Shown here: positions 4,241-6,565 of the stretch, piece after piece
Numbering within the stretch: the stretch's first letter is position 1
Layout: each line of letters begins with the position of its first letter
Source: Pseudomonadaceae bacterium
GTDB lineage: Bacteria; Pseudomonadota; Alphaproteobacteria; UBA2136; UBA6156
DNA length: 6,565 bases
Assembly (NCBI GenBank): GCA_947464215.1
Contig: CANHVX010000056.1
Span: 1 to 6,565 of the forward strand
Reading direction: 5' to 3'
The notes under the pieces: generated by a model
What the model was told of the DNA's origin: nothing
Databases searched by the model: none
Seen by the model: the letters and a program-made list of their open reading frames with translations, nothing else
Made by a program: the position numbers and the translations under genes

Positions 4241-6556
4241 ATGTCCGAACAGGCACCTTCCCCCCTCCTCCACGCCGCCCCGTTTGATATGGCCCGTTAT
4301 ACCGCATGGATGCAGCGTGTGGACCGCCTAAGCCACTGGCTGGGCCTAAGCCTGCACGTGCGCGGCGCCACCCAAAACCTTACCCTTGGCGATATTTTCC
4401 TCTTCAACCACTTCACCCGTTTTGAAACCGCAGTGCCGCCCTACCTCCTGTTCCGCAACACCGGCGCGGCCTGCCGCAGTGTGGCCCACCACAGCCTCTT
4501 TCACGTTCACCCCTTGCTGACAAAACTGCTGAATGATGCCGGTGCCGTGCCCTCGAACTTGCCGGGGCTGCTGCCGTTTCTGGCCAAAGAGATTCTGCGC
4601 GGCCGCAAGATTATCATCTTCCCGGAAGGGGGGCTCATTAAAGATAAGCATGTGATTGATGCCCATGGCGACTATGGTATCTATTCCAACAGCATAAGCG
4701 GCTTCCGCAAGCACCACCGCGGCGCCGCCGTGCTGGCTACCTATTTGGATATTCTGAAATACCACCTGCGCGACCTGCTGGCCCGCAATGACACCCCCGC
4801 CCTTCACCACTGGCTGGCCGAACTTGGCCTGCCCGACCATGACGCCCTGAGTGCCGCCGTTGGCAAGCCAACCCTGGTGGTGCCCAACACCATCACCTTC
4901 TTCCCCATCCGCAGTGAAGGCAACCGCTTAACCCGTTTTCTGGGCGGCACCTTGGGCGAACTTTCCGATGAAGTGGTGGATGAAGTGGCCACCGAAACCA
5001 ACATCTTGTTCCGCCCCACCGACATGGATGTGACCGTTGGCGACGCCCTGCCCACCCTGCTAGCCCCCCACCGTGGCGAAAGCATGCTCTGGCGCCACGG
5101 CCTGCGCCATGCCACCACCGTGGAGGATATCTTTAACCTGAACTTTGGCCCCGCGCACTGGTTGCAGCCCGTTTTGCAACGTAAAATTGACCTGGCCGTT
5201 TCTCGCTTGCGCGACCGCACGATGCGCGCGCTCTACGCCGGACTTACCATCAACCTGCACCATGTGGTGGCCCAAATTATCCATGAGCTGCAAGCCCGCG
5301 GGCAAGCCCAGGTACCTGCACATACCTTCCACACCCATATCTTCTGGGCCCTTAACCGGCTGCGTGAGCAAGCCAACCAAAACCCCCACCTGATGCTGCA
5401 TGCCAGTATTGTTGACCCGCGCGTTGCCCTAGATGCCCTGCACGGCCGTGGCCACCGCCTGCTGCGGTTTTTAGAGATGCTGCGCCGCGCCCGTTTGGTG
5501 AAACGCAAAGGCCATGGGGCGGAGGCGTTCTATCTGCTCTCGAACCGGCTTGATGACATTGTGATGAATGACGATGTGCGCCTTGAACACCCCGTGCGTT
5601 TACATGTGAATGAAGCGGCCGCACAACCCGCGGTGCGCCTTGCCATACGCTGGGCCCTGCAACACACCCCCAAAGCCAGCCCCGCTACCCTTGCCCGCGC
5701 CACCTTTGCCACCATGCACGCCAGCTGGCACCACGCCTTTGCCGCCAGCCGCCAGCACCGCTATGCGCACCCCATGCCCCACGATGCCGGTTCTCCCCGT
5801 TTGCTGGAACCTAAAGCCAGCAATGGTAAGGGCGTTTTGCTTATCCATGGTCTTTCAGCCTCGCCAGCCCAATTGCTTGGGATTGCCAAAGAACTAAAAA
5901 CCCTTGGCCATACCGTGTTGATGCTCCGCTTGCCCGGCCACGGCACAGCCCCTGAAGACCTTGCCGCCATACGCCACACCGACTGGCTTACCGAAGCCGA
6001 ACACGGCCTTAGCCTTTTGGAAGGTTTAGGCCTCCGCGTGTCTGTGATGGGATTTTCGACCGGCGGGCTTGTTGCCTTGCGCTTAGCCCAGCTGTTCCCC
6101 ACCCGCATCGCCAAGGTGATTGCGGCGGCGCCGCCTCTGCGCCTTGTCTCGCATCTGCGCCACTTGCTGCGCCCCGCCATGGTGGCCAACGCGCTGGTGC
6201 GTGTTATCCCGTTTATGAACCGTGTGTTCCCCTATGGCATCATCCCTTGGTATTTCACCCACACGGATGAACCTGAACTTTGCTATGACCGCCTGCCGCT
6301 GCGGGCCGTGCGTGAGTTGCAAATTCTGGCTGACCGCGTGCACGCCCATGCCCCCCACACCTCCACCCCAACCCTGCTGCTGCAAGGGGACAACGATGAT
6401 GTTGCCAACCCTGCTGTAACCCAGCTCTTTGCCAAGGCATCTCGGCACTACCGCCTGGTGATGTTGCCCGCGCAAGGCCACGGCATTGTGGCCCACAACC
6501 GTGCCCAGAGCTGGAGTTATATCCACAGTTTTTTACAGGAGGCGCCCGATGTCTAA
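4241..6556 (+). CDS. Fused phospholipid-type acyltransferase and alpha/beta hydrolase
   Basis: This 771-residue protein has two enzymatic parts. The N-terminal half resembles glycerolphosphate-type (LPLAT) acyltransferases: NHFTRFE (56-62) supplies the catalytic His57 with Glu62 where Asp is usual (HX4E), IIIFPEGGLIKDK (124-136) is the substrate-binding FPEG block, and TLVVPNTITFFPI (211-223) the later VP block. A middle stretch (about 265-515) is helical and has no motif I recognise. The C-terminal part from about 530 is an Est30/monoacylglycerol-lipase-like hydrolase: LIHGLSASP (oxyanion, His536-Gly537), LRLPGHG, nucleophile elbow GFSTG with Ser606, acid Asp719 in GDNDD, and His747 in GHGIV. 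Together these suggest acyl-group transfer and removal on lipids, perhaps phospholipid remodelling (inference). ATG 4241 is preferred; an in-frame TTG at 4232 would add only three residues. The ribosome site is weak. No signal peptide is evident. The stop codon overlaps the next gene. Confidence 0.88.
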   Translation: MSEQAPSPLLHAAPFDMARYTAWMQRVDRLSHWLGLSLHVRGATQNLTLGDIFLFNHFTRFETAVPPYLLFRNTGAACRSVAHHSLFHVHPLLTKLLNDAGAVPSNLPGLLPFLAKEILRGRKIIIFPEGGLIKDKHVIDAHGDYGIYSNSISGFRKHHRGAAVLATYLDILKYHLRDLLARNDTPALHHWLAELGLPDHDALSAAVGKPTLVVPNTITFFPIRSEGNRLTRFLGGTLGELSDEVVDEVATETNILFRPTDMDVTVGDALPTLLAPHRGESMLWRHGLRHATTVEDIFNLNFGPAHWLQPVLQRKIDLAVSRLRDRTMRALYAGLTINLHHVVAQIIHELQARGQAQVPAHTFHTHIFWALNRLREQANQNPHLMLHASIVDPRVALDALHGRGHRLLRFLEMLRRARLVKRKGHGAEAFYLLSNRLDDIVMNDDVRLEHPVRLHVNEAAAQPAVRLAIRWALQHTPKASPATLARATFATMHASWHHAFAASRQHRYAHPMPHDAGSPRLLEPKASNGKGVLLIHGLSASPAQLLGIAKELKTLGHTVLMLRLPGHGTAPEDLAAIRHTDWLTEAEHGLSLLEGLGLRVSVMGFSTGGLVALRLAQLFPTRIAKVIAAAPPLRLVSHLRHLLRPAMVANALVRVIPFMNRVFPYGIIPWYFTHTDEPELCYDRLPLRAVRELQILADRVHAHAPHTSTPTLLLQGDNDDVANPAVTQLFAKASRHYRLVMLPAQGHGIVAHNRAQSWSYIHSFLQEAPDV
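6537..6542 (+). promoter_or_regulatory. Strong ribosome binding site inside the end of the fusion gene
   Basis: AGGAGG lies six bases before the ATG at 6549, a full Shine-Dalgarno match located within the last codons of the upstream gene. It is the main reason for calling the downstream start. Confidence 0.75.
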
Positions 6557-6565
6557 CCTTACGCA
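6549..6565 (+). CDS. Start of a downstream gene (truncated by window edge)
   Basis: ATG at 6549 opens a frame reading MSNLT before the window ends. It overlaps the last eight bases of the fusion gene (ATGTCTAA holds both the start and the previous stop) and has a strong AGGAGG six bases upstream. That arrangement is typical of translational coupling in an operon. The product cannot be judged from five codons; its function is probably linked to the lipid-modifying enzyme upstream. Confidence 0.7.

Noticed and set aside
3934..4273. Small open frames in the intergenic region (70 codons plus, 100 codons minus)
   Set aside because: No ribosome site or recognisable motif; the minus frame also runs into the start of the fusion gene.
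1..6565. CRISPR array, tRNA, rRNA, transposase or prophage module
   Set aside because: No regularly spaced direct repeats, cloverleaf-like segments or relevant protein motifs were found; the fibre-like protein alone is not enough for a prophage call.

Overview
The window most likely comes from an alphaproteobacterial chromosome. The evidence is moderately high GC with NNC/NNG-rich codons, an RhlE-type helicase, and a cysteine-paired, tail-fibre-like secreted protein of a style I associate with Micavibrio/Rhodospirillales-type genomes. This placement is inferred from protein style, not from a marker gene. There is no rRNA, tRNA, CRISPR array, transposase or integrase here.

Layout from left to right. 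(1) Positions 1-873, minus strand: the 5' part of a secreted repeat protein that runs off the left edge. It has a signal peptide, a cysteine-rich head with a 30-residue tandem duplication, then tail-fibre/adhesin-like repeats. (2) Positions 988-2343, minus strand: a complete DEAD-box RNA helicase with a Gly/Arg-rich tail and a strong hairpin in its 5' leader. (3) Positions 2344-2548: a divergent control region with a perfect TTGACA box. (4) Positions 2549-3256, plus strand: a heavy-metal-associated (HMA) domain fused to a MauE/DoxX-like membrane domain. (5) Positions 3270-3293: a terminator shared by two convergent genes. (6) Positions 3306-3884, minus strand: a small lipoprotein of unknown function. 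(7) Positions 3885-4231: a 347-base divergent intergenic region with a long imperfect hairpin near its right end. (8) Positions 4241-6556, plus strand: a 771-residue fusion of a phospholipid-type acyltransferase and an Est30-like alpha/beta hydrolase. (9) Positions 6549 to the end: the first codons of a further gene that overlaps it and is probably translationally coupled.

The genes do not form one pathway. The helicase and the secreted repeat protein lie on one strand 114 bases apart and could be co-transcribed. The HMA membrane protein and the lipoprotein are single-gene units converging on one terminator. The fusion enzyme opens an operon that continues beyond the window. The most unusual items are the acyltransferase-hydrolase fusion, the HMA-MauE fusion, and the secreted repeat protein.
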